Shown: positions 53,683 through 61,752 of the stretch, piece after piece | Numbering within the stretch: position 1 is the stretch's first letter | Layout: each line of letters opens with the position of its first letter | NCBI GenBank assembly: GCA_900541835.1 | Contig: UQLL01000002.1 | Span: 62,001 to 126,000, forward strand | Source: an uncultured Porphyromonadaceae bacterium | GTDB lineage: Bacteria > Bacteroidota > Bacteroidia > Bacteroidales > Muribaculaceae | Direction of reading: 5' to 3' | DNA length: 64,000 nt | Translations under genes and position numbers: made by a program | The notes under the pieces: model-generated | The model's input: the letters and a program-made list of their open reading frames with translations, nothing else | Databases searched by the model: none | Told to the model about the DNA's origin: nothing

Positions 53683-55065
53683 TCAGTGGGGCAGCAGGGC
53701 TTTTACGCGCTTGGCCAGCTCGTTGGCGCGGTCGGCAGTCTCGGCCTCGGAGTAGATGCGGATGATGGGCTCCGTGTTGGAGCGGCGCAAGTGCACCCAG
53801 CCGTCGGGAAAGTCGATCTTGACGCCGTCGATGTCGGTGACACGCTCTCCGGCGAACGCCTCCTTGACACTCTGCAGCAGCGCGTCGACGTCCATGCCGG
53901 GGGTCAGCTGCACCTTGTCCTTGGTGATGACGTACTGCGGGTAGGTCTGCTTGAGTTCGCTCACCTTCTTGCCGGACTTGGCCAGCAGGGTGAGGAACAG
54001 TGCGGCTCCCACAAGCGCGTCGCGACCGTAGTGGAGCTCAGGATATATGACGCCGCCGTTGCCCTCGCCGCCGATGACGGCGTTGACGCGCTTCATCTCG
54101 GCCACCACGTTGACCTCGCCCACGGCTGCCGCCGAGTAGGAACAGTCTGCATGGCGATTGGTGACATCTCGGAGTGCGCGGCTGGAGCTGAGGTTGCTGA
54201 CAGTGTTGCCGGGAGTATGGCCCAGCACGTAGTCGGCCACGGACACCAGCGTGTATTCCTCCACGAACATCTCGCCATTCTCCATGATGATGGCCAGGCG
54301 GTCCACGTCCGGGTCAACCACCAGTCCCACATCGGCCTTGGAATCGACGATTGTCCTGGCGGTTAGCCGCAGATTTTCGGGAATCGGCTCCGGGGTGTGG
54401 GCGAAACGGCCGGTAGCCTCGCAGTTGAGCTCGATGACCTCCGCCACCCCGAGGGCGCGGAGCAGGCGCGGCATGATGCGTCCACCTACCGAGTTCACGG
54501 CGTCTATGGCCACCCGTAGGTTGGCTCGGCGGATGGCCTCGACGTCTACCAGCGGCAATGCCATCACCGCCTCGATGTGCCGCCGGTCGTAAGTGTCGTT
54601 ATGCTCTATGGCGCCCAGGTTGTCCCAGGTGGCGTATGTGATTTCGTCGCTGGCGGCGAGGCGGAGCACCTCCTTGCCCTCGGCATTACTGAGGAATTCA
54701 CCGGCAGGCCCGAGGAGCTTGAGGGCGTTCCACTGCGCAGGGTTGTGGGAGGCGGTGATGATGATGCCGCCCGAGGCTCCCTCGCCGGTGACGGCCAGCT
54801 CGGTGGTAGGGGTGGAGGCAAGGCCTATGTCGACGACGTCGAAGCCCATGCCGCAAAGGGTGTTGCATACCAGGGCGGAGACCATGGGACCGCTCACGCG
54901 GGCGTCGCGGCCTACCACCACGAGGCGCTTGCCGTCGGGGTTGGTGTTGAGCAGGAACTGGGCGTAGGCGGCCGTGAAGCGCACCACGTCGAGACAGGTG
55001 AGGTTATCGCCCTCCTTGCCGCCGACGGTGCCACGGATGCCAGAGATGGATTTTATTAGCGACAT
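53683..55065 (-). CDS. glmM: Phosphoglucosamine mutase (GlmM type)
   Basis: 460 residues of the alpha-D-phosphohexomutase family. The active-site phosphoserine loop TASHNP is near residue 101, the metal-binding loop DPDVDRLA near 249, the sugar loop GGEGNGGVIYPELHYGRDAL, and the C-terminal phosphate-binding loop RRSNTEPIIRIYSEA. GlmM makes glucosamine-1-phosphate for peptidoglycan and lipopolysaccharide. The start SLIKSISGIRGTVGG is the common one in Bacteroidales. Phosphomannomutase activity cannot be excluded. Seven bases separate it from the DUF4827 gene. Confidence 0.88.
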   Translation of the reverse strand: MSLIKSISGIRGTVGGKEGDNLTCLDVVRFTAAYAQFLLNTNPDGKRLVVVGRDARVSGPMVSALVCNTLCGMGFDVVDIGLASTPTTELAVTGEGASGGIIITASHNPAQWNALKLLGPAGEFLSNAEGKEVLRLAASDEITYATWDNLGAIEHNDTYDRRHIEAVMALPLVDVEAIRRANLRVAIDAVNSVGGRIMPRLLRALGVAEVIELNCEATGRFAHTPEPIPENLRLTARTIVDSKADVGLVVDPDVDRLAIIMENGEMFVEEYTLVSVADYVLGHTPGNTVSNLSSSRALRDVTNRHADCSYSAAAVGEVNVVAEMKRVNAVIGGEGNGGVIYPELHYGRDALVGAALFLTLLAKSGKKVSELKQTYPQYVITKDKVQLTPGMDVDALLQSVKEAFAGERVTDIDGVKIDFPDGWVHLRRSNTEPIIRIYSEAETADRANELAKRVKALLPH

Positions 55066-55072
55066 CGGTGTG

Positions 55073-55645
55073 TTAGTATTCGGGTTTGAAGTATCTGACG
55101 TTCATGGCGTAGGGGAGGCACTGGGCTTGGTCGTTGGTGAAGCCGATGTAGCTGCGCAGCACCAGGTTCACCTCGCTGTTGTAGCCCAGGTAGCGCATCG
55201 GAATCTGGATGCCCTGGCCATACTTCTGCGAGTCCTGGTACTGGAAGGCGTTGAAGCGGAACGAGGCCGTGGCGAACGACATGTCGCCGGCGTTGCCGTT
55301 CCATTCCTCCACACCATTCTTGTAGAAGTTCTTGATATTGCAGCGCATGAAGCGGAAGATGACACGGTCGCCGGTTTTTACGCGCGTGGTGTCGCCGGGG
55401 TTCACCACCTGCATGTAGAGGTAGCCGTCGTCGTCCATCTTGTAGTACGGGGCGTCGGGACCTGTCTGGAAGACGGAGTCTTCGGGAATTTCGAGGCATA
55501 TGTGGCGCTGTGCCAGGTACCAGTTCGTGGCCTTCTCCTCCTCCTTGAGCAGGTCGGAGTAGCTCTCGTCGTCGCTGCATGCGGAGAGAGGCAGCAGCAT
55601 AAGCAGCGCCTGGGCTGCGAGCAGGGATGTCGTTATCTTCTTCAC
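55073..55645 (-). CDS. DUF4827-like lipoprotein
   Basis: 190 residues with a lipoprotein signal (LLAAQALLMLLPLSACSDDE; Cys near residue 23). The mature part reads like an FKBP-type fold: VVNPGDTTRVKTGDRVIFRF, FRFNAFQYQDSQKYGQGIQI, PMRYLGYNSEVNLVLRSYIG. I recognise it as the Bacteroidetes DUF4827 family, from memory. It has no obvious catalytic residues, and its function is unknown. The ATG overlaps the stop of the nrnA-like gene (ATGA), and it precedes glmM. Confidence 0.75.
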   Translation of the reverse strand: MKKITTSLLAAQALLMLLPLSACSDDESYSDLLKEEEKATNWYLAQRHICLEIPEDSVFQTGPDAPYYKMDDDGYLYMQVVNPGDTTRVKTGDRVIFRFMRCNIKNFYKNGVEEWNGNAGDMSFATASFRFNAFQYQDSQKYGQGIQIPMRYLGYNSEVNLVLRSYIGFTNDQAQCLPYAMNVRYFKPEY

Positions 55646-56685
55646 TGTTTCTTTTTTGCGTTAGAGTATTTGGCGGCGTAGCGTGGCAGCGCCTCGCGCA
55701 ACAGCCTGGCGGCCCCCTCGAGGGAGCCGTGGAACTCGCCGCCGGCGGCCTGGAGGTGCCCGCCTCCGCCGAAGATGTCGGCGCAGATGTCCTTGACGAC
55801 GAAGCCGCCCTTGCTGCGGGCGCTGACCTTGATGCACTTGTCGTCCTCGCGGAGCATGAAGCTGGCGCGTATGCCTCGGATGGCGAGGGGTTCGTTGACG
55901 ACACCTTCCGTGTCGCCACGCACGTAGCTGTGGCTCTCCAGGTCCTGTGCCGACAGACAGATGATGGCCGTCTCGAACTTCTCGAGCAGCTCCATGCGCT
56001 GGCCGAGGGCGAAGAGTCGAAGACGGAAAGCATCGGCGGTGACCATGTCCAGGGCCTCATCGACGATACGCTTCTTGTCAACGCCACGACTCAGGAGTTC
56101 ATAGAGGATGAGCAGCAGCTCGGGATTGTCGCAGTTGACGGAGAGGTTGCGGGTGTCGGTGATGATGCCGGTGGCCAGGCAGGTAGCCACGTCGAGATCA
56201 ATGCGGTCGGCCAAGCCGAGGGCGCAGATAAGGCGGAAGGTGAGTTCCGAGGCACTTGACATGCGGGGAAAGGAGAAAGAGAGGTCGCAGAACTCCTCTG
56301 GAGACTCGTGATGGTCCACCAGCACCTTCTTCGCCGGGGATGCCAGGAGATGCTCCTCCAGTGAATCCACACGCCTGGGGGTGTTGTAGTCGCAGCAGAA
56401 GACCAGGTCGGCCTCACGCAGCAGCCGAGGAGCGAAGTCCGGGTACTTGGTGTATGGGACAGCGTCAGAGATGCCCGGCAGGAAGTTGAGGGAGCGCGGA
56501 GGCAAGTCCGGGGTTACCACGCGTGCCCTCTTTCCCATGGCCGTCAGGAGGCGTGCCAGGGCCAGGGTGCATCCCATGGCGTCACCGTCGGGACGGACAT
56601 GGCATATCAGCACGATGCGTTCCGCATCGGCCACCATGCGCCTTAGCTCCTTGACATTGGCCGGGTCCAGCAAATCTTGTATCAT
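55642..56685 (-). CDS. DHH-family phosphoesterase (NrnA-like)
   Basis: 347 residues from ATG 56685; a TTG twelve bases upstream lies inside the promoter. The DHH domain has ICHVRPDGDAMGCTLAL, FCCDYNTPRRV, VLVDHHESPEEF and SSASELTFRLICALG; the DHHA1 domain has VSARSKGGFVVKDICADIFG, then GGGHLQAAGGEF. Members degrade short RNA oligonucleotides and may hydrolyse pAp or cyclic dinucleotide products. It leads the run nrnA-DUF4827-glmM. Confidence 0.92.
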   Translation of the reverse strand: MIQDLLDPANVKELRRMVADAERIVLICHVRPDGDAMGCTLALARLLTAMGKRARVVTPDLPPRSLNFLPGISDAVPYTKYPDFAPRLLREADLVFCCDYNTPRRVDSLEEHLLASPAKKVLVDHHESPEEFCDLSFSFPRMSSASELTFRLICALGLADRIDLDVATCLATGIITDTRNLSVNCDNPELLLILYELLSRGVDKKRIVDEALDMVTADAFRLRLFALGQRMELLEKFETAIICLSAQDLESHSYVRGDTEGVVNEPLAIRGIRASFMLREDDKCIKVSARSKGGFVVKDICADIFGGGGHLQAAGGEFHGSLEGAARLLREALPRYAAKYSNAKKKQ

Positions 56686-56694
56686 ATCAATGTG

Positions 56695-56726
56695 CAAAGG
56701 TACGAATTTTTCCGCACTGTCGCAAC
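56695..56726 (-). promoter_or_regulatory. Promoter of the nrnA-like operon
   Basis: Minus strand GTTG (56726-56723), 20 nt, TACCTTTG (56702-56695). Confidence 0.65.
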
Positions 56727-56775
56727 TTCAAACTAAGAGCCGAGGACACTTGGCTAACCATTGCCGTCGCTGCTG

Positions 56776-56810
56776 TGCTCTCAGCTCTCAGCTTTAAAAT
56801 CTCTCAACTG
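56776..56810 (+). repeat. Heptamer repeat run downstream of the M13 peptidase
   Basis: GCTCTCAGCTCTCAGC, a short gap, then CTCTCAACTG. It lies between the M13 stop codon and the nrnA promoter. Confidence 0.6.
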
Positions 56811-56812
56811 CG

Positions 56813-58843
56813 TCACCAGATGATGACGCGCTCGGAGACGGGGCGGAACATGGGCTGGCCCTCGTTGATATGGAAGGCCTCGAAGAAGGGCGCTATGTTG
56901 CGCAGGGTGACGTTGACGCGGTTGTTGCCCAGCGAGTGGGGGTCGGTCTTGGTGCGCACCAGTATCTCCTCCGGACGTATGTTGTTGGCCCATACCTGGG
57001 CGTAGGAGAGGTAGAAGCGCTGCAGCGGGTCGAGGCCGTCGATTTCCTCCCAGGCCTTGCCGCGGGCGGCATTCTTGTAGGCGGTCAGGGCCACGCGGAG
57101 TCCGCCCTGGTCGGCTATGTTCTCGCCGAGGGTGAAGCGTCCGTTGGCATGCACGCCGGGTGCCACCTCGACGGCGTCAAACTGTGCCGCAAGGCCGTCG
57201 GCGAGCTTGGTGAATGCCTTGGCGTCGGCATCGGTCCACCAGTCGCGGAGGTTCCCGTCGGCGTCATACTGCCGGCCGGAATCGTCGAAGCCGTGGGTCA
57301 TCTCATGGCCTATCACCACTCCGATGGCGCCATAGTTGAGGGCGTCGTCTGCCCTGGGGTCGAAGTATGGAGCCTGAAGGATACCGGCCGGAAAGCAAAT
57401 CTCGTTGGTGGTGGGGTTGTAGTAGGCGTTGACCGTCTGCGGGGTCATGTGCCACTCCGTCTTGTCGACGGGCTTGTTGAGCTTGTTGTAGTTGTCCTGG
57501 ACGTACCACTCGCTTGCCGCCAGGACGTTGTCGAAGTATGACTTGGAGGGGTCGATGGTGATGCCGGAATAGTCCTTCCACTTGTCGGGGTAGCCTATCT
57601 TGACGGTGAACCTCGCCAGCTTCTCGTGAGCGCGGCGCTTGGTCTCGTCGCTCATCCAGCTGAGGTCGTCGATGTGCTGGCCGAGGGCGGTGCGCAGGTT
57701 CTCCACCAGGCCCACCATGTACTCCTTGTTCTCGCGGGGGAAGTACTTGTTGACGTAGAGCTCACCCACAGCCTCGCCGAGCATGGAGTTTGGGATAGCC
57801 ATGGCGCGTTTCCAGCGGGGTTCCTGCTCCTCGGTGCCGGACATGACGCGGTCGTAGAGTTCGAACGAGGCGTTGTAGAAGTCGTCGCTGAGCACCCCGG
57901 TGCCGTCGGTTACCATGTTGAAGACGAAGTAGTCCTCGAGCTGCTGGTCTGTGAGCTTGGGGAGCATCTCGTTAAGGGCGTCGAAGAAGGCGGGGGAGGA
58001 GACGTTTAGAGAGTCGGTGAGCAGCCCGAGGTCGCCAAGGTATGTCTGCCAGTCGAAGTTGGGCCAGCGCTGCTTAACCTGGTCGAGAGACATGGGATTG
58101 GAACGGAGCTTGGGGTTGCGGCGCTGCTCGCGGGCCATCTTGGCCTGGGCGAAAGCCTTCTCCATGCCGATGACGTTGTCCCAGACGCGCTGCTGTGCGG
58201 CGGCGTCGTATCCCACCAGTTCCATGAGGCGCTTGACGTAGGTCTGGTAGGCGGCCATTATGCGGGCGTTGGTCTCGTTGTCCTCCAGGTAGTAGTCGCG
58301 GTCGCCCAGGCCGAGACCGGTCTCTCCGAGGTGAAGGATGTTAATTTCGGAATTGAGGGGATTGGTGCCGACTCCGGCGCCGAAAAGGGTACCGTCGGCG
58401 ATGCCACGGTGCAAGGTGGCAAGATTGTGGGCCAGGTCCTGACGCCTGAACGCCTTCACCTTAGAAATATAGGGAAGGATGGGAGCCGCACCTTCGCGGT
58501 TGAGGCGGGCGGAGTCCATGCCGAGCGCGTAGATGTCGCTAACCTTCTGTGCGATGGTGCCCGGCACCTTGCTCTGCGAGTCCTTGGATAGGGTGGTGAT
58601 GAGCTCCTTGAGGCGGGTGCGGTTATTCTCGCGCATAAGGTCGAAAACGCCGAAGCGGGAGTATTCGCCAGTGAGGGGATTGGCTTTCATCCAGCCGCCG
58701 CAGGCATACTGGTAGAAGTCATCGCCGGGAGCGGCTGAAAAGTCCATGTTGGCTCGATCGATGCCGTGGCGTGCGGGTGCCTGTGCCTGGGTGGCGAAGG
58801 GAAGCAGCGCCAACGAGCCTATGAGAAGGTGCTTGATGCTCAT
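56813..58843 (-). CDS. M13-family zinc metallopeptidase (PepO/neprilysin-like)
   Basis: 676 residues from the ATG giving the signal peptide (MSIKHLLIGSLALLPFATQA); a start eight codons earlier is possible. The M13 motifs are clear: VIGHEMTHGFDDSGRQYD near residue 511 (zinc site and catalytic Glu), VNAYYNPTTNEICFPAGILQ before it, and GENIADQGGLRVAL after it with the third zinc ligand. The protein ends VIIW, typical of this family (the usual ending has CxVW). It is periplasmic or exported and cleaves oligopeptides. It stands 17 bases downstream of the ABC-F gene. Confidence 0.94.
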   Translation of the reverse strand: MSIKHLLIGSLALLPFATQAQAPARHGIDRANMDFSAAPGDDFYQYACGGWMKANPLTGEYSRFGVFDLMRENNRTRLKELITTLSKDSQSKVPGTIAQKVSDIYALGMDSARLNREGAAPILPYISKVKAFRRQDLAHNLATLHRGIADGTLFGAGVGTNPLNSEINILHLGETGLGLGDRDYYLEDNETNARIMAAYQTYVKRLMELVGYDAAAQQRVWDNVIGMEKAFAQAKMAREQRRNPKLRSNPMSLDQVKQRWPNFDWQTYLGDLGLLTDSLNVSSPAFFDALNEMLPKLTDQQLEDYFVFNMVTDGTGVLSDDFYNASFELYDRVMSGTEEQEPRWKRAMAIPNSMLGEAVGELYVNKYFPRENKEYMVGLVENLRTALGQHIDDLSWMSDETKRRAHEKLARFTVKIGYPDKWKDYSGITIDPSKSYFDNVLAASEWYVQDNYNKLNKPVDKTEWHMTPQTVNAYYNPTTNEICFPAGILQAPYFDPRADDALNYGAIGVVIGHEMTHGFDDSGRQYDADGNLRDWWTDADAKAFTKLADGLAAQFDAVEVAPGVHANGRFTLGENIADQGGLRVALTAYKNAARGKAWEEIDGLDPLQRFYLSYAQVWANNIRPEEILVRTKTDPHSLGNNRVNVTLRNIAPFFEAFHINEGQPMFRPVSERVIIW

Positions 58844-58875
58844 ATCTTGATGGGGTATTTGTTGCATGACGGTAT

Positions 58876-60858
58876 TCAGTTTTCGGCGAAGCGCTGCTGG
58901 AGCTCTTCGAGTTCGGCGCCGGCGAGTTCCCAGAGGCTCATGGCGTTCTCGAGGGCCTTCCGGGTGTCGGCGTAGCTGGTGAGTAGCCCGGAGTCGGATT
59001 CGCCCTTGCTGAGACGCTCCTCGAGTTCATGCTGTGTGGCTTCGAGGGAGGCAATGCGGGCTTCGGCGTCGGCTACGGCTTTTTCAGCCTTGCGTAGGAG
59101 CTTGACGCGCTCCTTGCGGTCCTTGTAGCTGAGGGCTGAGGGCTGGGGGCTGAGAGATGGCCGAGGGGTGTCGGCGGTTTCGGACGCACCATGGTGCGTC
59201 CCTGCATTGCGAACGGTGGCAGCCTTAGGTGATGGTGATGATGGCTGGTACTCGCGGCGGAGCTTGTCGAGGAAGGCGTCTATGCCGCCCAGGCACTCGC
59301 GCACGGACCCGCCACCGAACTCGTAGACGCGATCAACCAGCCCGGAAAGGAAGGCGCGGTCGTGGCTGACGATGATGGCGGTGCCGGTGAAATTCCTAAC
59401 CGCCTCCTTGAGCACCTGCTTGGATGCGATGTCAAGGTGGTTGGTGGGTTCGTCAAGGATTAGCAGGTTGGCCGGCTCGAGCAGCAGGCGGATCATGGCC
59501 AGGCGAGTCTTCTCGCCGCCACTGAGCACTTTTACTTTCTTATCTGACGCCTCTCCGCCGAACATGAAAGCGCCGAGCAGGTCGCGCACCTTGAGACGCA
59601 TATCGCCGGTGGCCGCGGAGTCGATGGTATCGAAGACTGTGATGTCCTGATCGAGCAGCTGGGCCTGGTTCTGTGCGAAGTAGCCTATCTTGACGCCCTG
59701 TGCCAGGCGGATATCGCCCTCATAAGGAATCTGGTCGAGGATGCAGCGCACCATGGTTGTCTTGCCGTGTCCGTTGCGGCCCACGAAAGCCACTTTCTCG
59801 CCACGGCGGATGGTGATGTCGGCGTTGGAGAAGACGACGTGGTCGCCGAATGCCTTGGAGACCTGGTCTGCCACCACGGGGAAGTCGCCGGAGCGGGGCG
59901 CAGGCGGGAAACGGAGGCGCAGGCGCGAGTTGTCGACCTCGTCAATCTCTATGGGCACAATCTTCTCGAGCATCTTGACCCGGCTCTGTACCTGGTTGCT
60001 CTTGGTGGGCTTGTAGCGGAAGCGCTCTATGAAGTCCTTGATGTCGGCGATCTGCTTCTGCTGGTTCTCGTAGGCGCGGCGCTGCTGCTCCAGGCGTTCG
60101 GCACGGAGAGCGAGGTACTGCGTGTATGGCACCTTGTAGTCGTGAATGGTGCCGCAGGTGATCTCGATGGTGCGGGTAGTGACGTTGTCGAGGAACGCCC
60201 GGTCGTGGCTGACGAGCATGACGGCCGCTCCCTTGGACTTGAGCCAGTTCTCCAGCCAGGCGATGGACTCTATGTCGAGGTGGTTGGTTGGCTCGTCGAG
60301 CAGAAGCAGGTCGGGGTTGCAGAGCAGTATCTTGGCGAGTTCGATGCGCATGCGCCATCCGCCGGAAAACTCGGCGGTGGGTCGGTCGAGGTCCTTACGG
60401 TCGAATCCGAGGCCGATGAGTGTCTTCTCGATCTCACCTTCCATGCTGGCGCCGGATACCATCTGGAGGCGTTCGCGGAGGTGGTCTGCACGCTCCAGCA
60501 GGCGGGTAGTCTCCTCCCAGTCATCGGCGTCCATGGTCTCAAGCCTGCGTTCTATGCGTGAGAGTTCGTCACGGCGGGCGTTGATGTCGGCGAAGGCCTT
60601 GCGTGTCTCGTCGGCCACCGTGGTGGAGTCGGCGAGGTTCATCTGCTGAGGGAGGTAGCCGATGGTGATGCCGTCGGGGATGGCCACGGTGCCGTGTGTA
60701 GGCTGCTGCAGCCCTGAGATGATTTTTAGCAGTGTGGACTTGCCGGCTCCATTCTTGCCTGCCAGGCCGATGCGGTCCTGGCGGTTGACGACGAAGCTCA
60801 CGCCCGTGAACAGCGGGCGTGCGGAAAACTCCACTCCGAGATTCTGTACTGAAATCAT
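58876..60858 (-). CDS. ABC-F family ATPase (ribosome-associated type)
   Basis: 660 residues with two ABC domains and no membrane part. First domain: GKNGAGKSTLLKIISGLQQP, signature EFSGGWRMRIELAK, LLLDEPTNHLDIESI. The inter-domain linker (about residues 245-320) is helical and charged, as required for contact with the ribosomal exit site. Second domain: GRNGHGKTTMV, VLSGGEKTRLAMIRLL and LILDEPTNHLDI. A C-terminal coiled coil (LLRKAEKAVADAEARIASLE) ends the protein. Such proteins act in translation or antibiotic resistance; the subgroup is not clear. Residues 551-577 hold a palindromic element plus heptamer run (AGTHHGAS, then SLSPQPSALS). Confidence 0.92.
   Translation of the reverse strand: MISVQNLGVEFSARPLFTGVSFVVNRQDRIGLAGKNGAGKSTLLKIISGLQQPTHGTVAIPDGITIGYLPQQMNLADSTTVADETRKAFADINARRDELSRIERRLETMDADDWEETTRLLERADHLRERLQMVSGASMEGEIEKTLIGLGFDRKDLDRPTAEFSGGWRMRIELAKILLCNPDLLLLDEPTNHLDIESIAWLENWLKSKGAAVMLVSHDRAFLDNVTTRTIEITCGTIHDYKVPYTQYLALRAERLEQQRRAYENQQKQIADIKDFIERFRYKPTKSNQVQSRVKMLEKIVPIEIDEVDNSRLRLRFPPAPRSGDFPVVADQVSKAFGDHVVFSNADITIRRGEKVAFVGRNGHGKTTMVRCILDQIPYEGDIRLAQGVKIGYFAQNQAQLLDQDITVFDTIDSAATGDMRLKVRDLLGAFMFGGEASDKKVKVLSGGEKTRLAMIRLLLEPANLLILDEPTNHLDIASKQVLKEAVRNFTGTAIIVSHDRAFLSGLVDRVYEFGGGSVRECLGGIDAFLDKLRREYQPSSPSPKAATVRNAGTHHGASETADTPRPSLSPQPSALSYKDRKERVKLLRKAEKAVADAEARIASLEATQHELEERLSKGESDSGLLTSYADTRKALENAMSLWELAGAELEELQQRFAEN
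59128..59160 (-). repeat. Heptamer repeat run in the ABC-F gene
   Basis: Minus strand CTCTCAGCCCCCAGCCCTCAG and CCCTCAGC, degenerate units encoding SLSPQPSALS. It follows the palindromic copy at 59181-59206 in the same order as in lptB. Confidence 0.65.
59181..59206 (-). repeat. Palindromic element copy 8 (inside the ABC-F gene)
   Basis: Minus strand TGCAGGGACGCACC, then ATGGTGCGTCCG, an almost perfect palindrome encoding AGTHHGAS between the second ABC domain and the C-terminal coiled coil. Confidence 0.85.
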
Positions 60859-60865
60859 TGGAGTG

Positions 60866-60873
60866 CAAAGTTA
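60866..60873 (-). promoter_or_regulatory. -7 promoter element for the ABC-F gene
   Basis: Minus strand TAACTTTG followed by C, seven bases before the ATG, so the leader is very short. No -33 TTTG is seen; a heptamer run (60884-60898) occupies that area. Confidence 0.5.
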
Positions 60874-60883
60874 CTAAAAAAAA

Positions 60884-60957
60884 CTGAGAGTTGAGAGCCG
60901 GAAGACCGTTTGCGACCCGCATGCCGCTACTCTCAGCTGCAAGACGCTCTCAGCCGT
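60884..60957. repeat. Inverted heptamer runs between ABC-F gene and PAS gene
   Basis: CTGAGAGTTGAGAG (60884-60897) faces CTCTCAGC (60930-60937) and CTCTCAG (60947-60953), so the two orientations of the heptamer can pair. It may serve as a terminator for the nrd operon. Confidence 0.5.
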
Positions 60958-61310
60958 TATCTGCGGACATAGTGGGGGAGTGGCGGGTCAAGGACCATGG
61001 AAATCTCGACGAGGCCGAGAACGGTGCCGCCTGCCGCTTTCCAGGCTGTTTGGTAAATGAGCTTGTGCTGCCCCTGCTTCTCGATGGTGTAGGCGTTGGT
61101 GCGTCCGGTGGCGAGCAGGTCGGCGATGATGGCGCGGGCATGCTCCGGATGGCAGTCCATGAGGTTGCGGCCTATCAGGTCGCCGTGCTTGATATACGTC
61201 TGGCGGGCGCGTTCGTTCTGGTAGATGATGGTACAGTCGGCGTCGCAGACGGTGATGGCACAGGCCATGCCGTCTGCCCAGTCGGGCATGTCAACGGGAA
61301 AGGTTTTCAT
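60957..61310 (-). CDS. Single PAS-domain protein
   Basis: 117 residues from ATG 61310, which overlaps the 3' end of nrdG by 20 bases. Almost the whole protein is one PAS domain: ACAITVCDADCTIIYQNERA, YIKHGDLIGRNLMDCHPEHA, YTIEKQGQHKLIYQTAWKAA and GTVLGLVEISMVLD. There is no kinase, helix-turn-helix or other output domain. PAS domains sense small ligands, haem or redox state. Location behind the oxygen-sensitive ribonucleotide reductase makes a redox or ligand-sensing role attractive, but nothing in the sequence proves it. Confidence 0.75.
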   Translation of the reverse strand: MKTFPVDMPDWADGMACAITVCDADCTIIYQNERARQTYIKHGDLIGRNLMDCHPEHARAIIADLLATGRTNAYTIEKQGQHKLIYQTAWKAAGGTVLGLVEISMVLDPPLPHYVRR

Positions 61311-61752
61311 TGAGGTATATGATTCTTTGGTTGGAGGAGCCGCGGAAGAGAAGGTCGGAGTCGTATAGCTTCTGGACAAACGGTCCGTCGACGATTGCCT
61401 CGGCTCCTCGGACAGCCCTTGCCAGCAACGGGTCGGCAAGAATCTGCTCGTAGGTGAAGCCGGTGTATATCCACACCTTATGCCCCAGCTCGCCGCACAT
61501 GCCGATGATGGCCTTCACAGCCTCGGGATGGTACAGAGGGTCACCGCCGGAGAGAGTGACGTCGAAGTCCTCCTCGGCAATTACAGCCTTCAGCTCCCCG
61601 AGAGTCATATCGGTGCCTGCGGAGAAATCCCAGGACTGCGGATTGTGGCAACCCGGACACCGATGCCTGCAGCCGGCGAGGTAGATGGAGGTGCGGAAGC
61701 CGGGGCCGTCGACGGTGGTGCCCCGGATTATGTCGAGCACACGGATGGTCAT
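61291..61752 (-). CDS. nrdG: Anaerobic ribonucleotide reductase activating protein
   Basis: 153 residues from ATG 61752, which overlaps the nrdD stop (ATGA). It is a radical SAM enzyme: the iron-sulfur cluster motif CRHRCPGC has Cys28, Cys32 and Cys35 (CxxxCxxC). VDGPGFRTSIYLAGC and VTLSGGDPLYHPEAVKAIIG are family phrases. It makes the glycyl radical on NrdD using S-adenosylmethionine, under anaerobic conditions. Confidence 0.95.
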   Translation of the reverse strand: MTIRVLDIIRGTTVDGPGFRTSIYLAGCRHRCPGCHNPQSWDFSAGTDMTLGELKAVIAEEDFDVTLSGGDPLYHPEAVKAIIGMCGELGHKVWIYTGFTYEQILADPLLARAVRGAEAIVDGPFVQKLYDSDLLFRGSSNQRIIYLNENLSR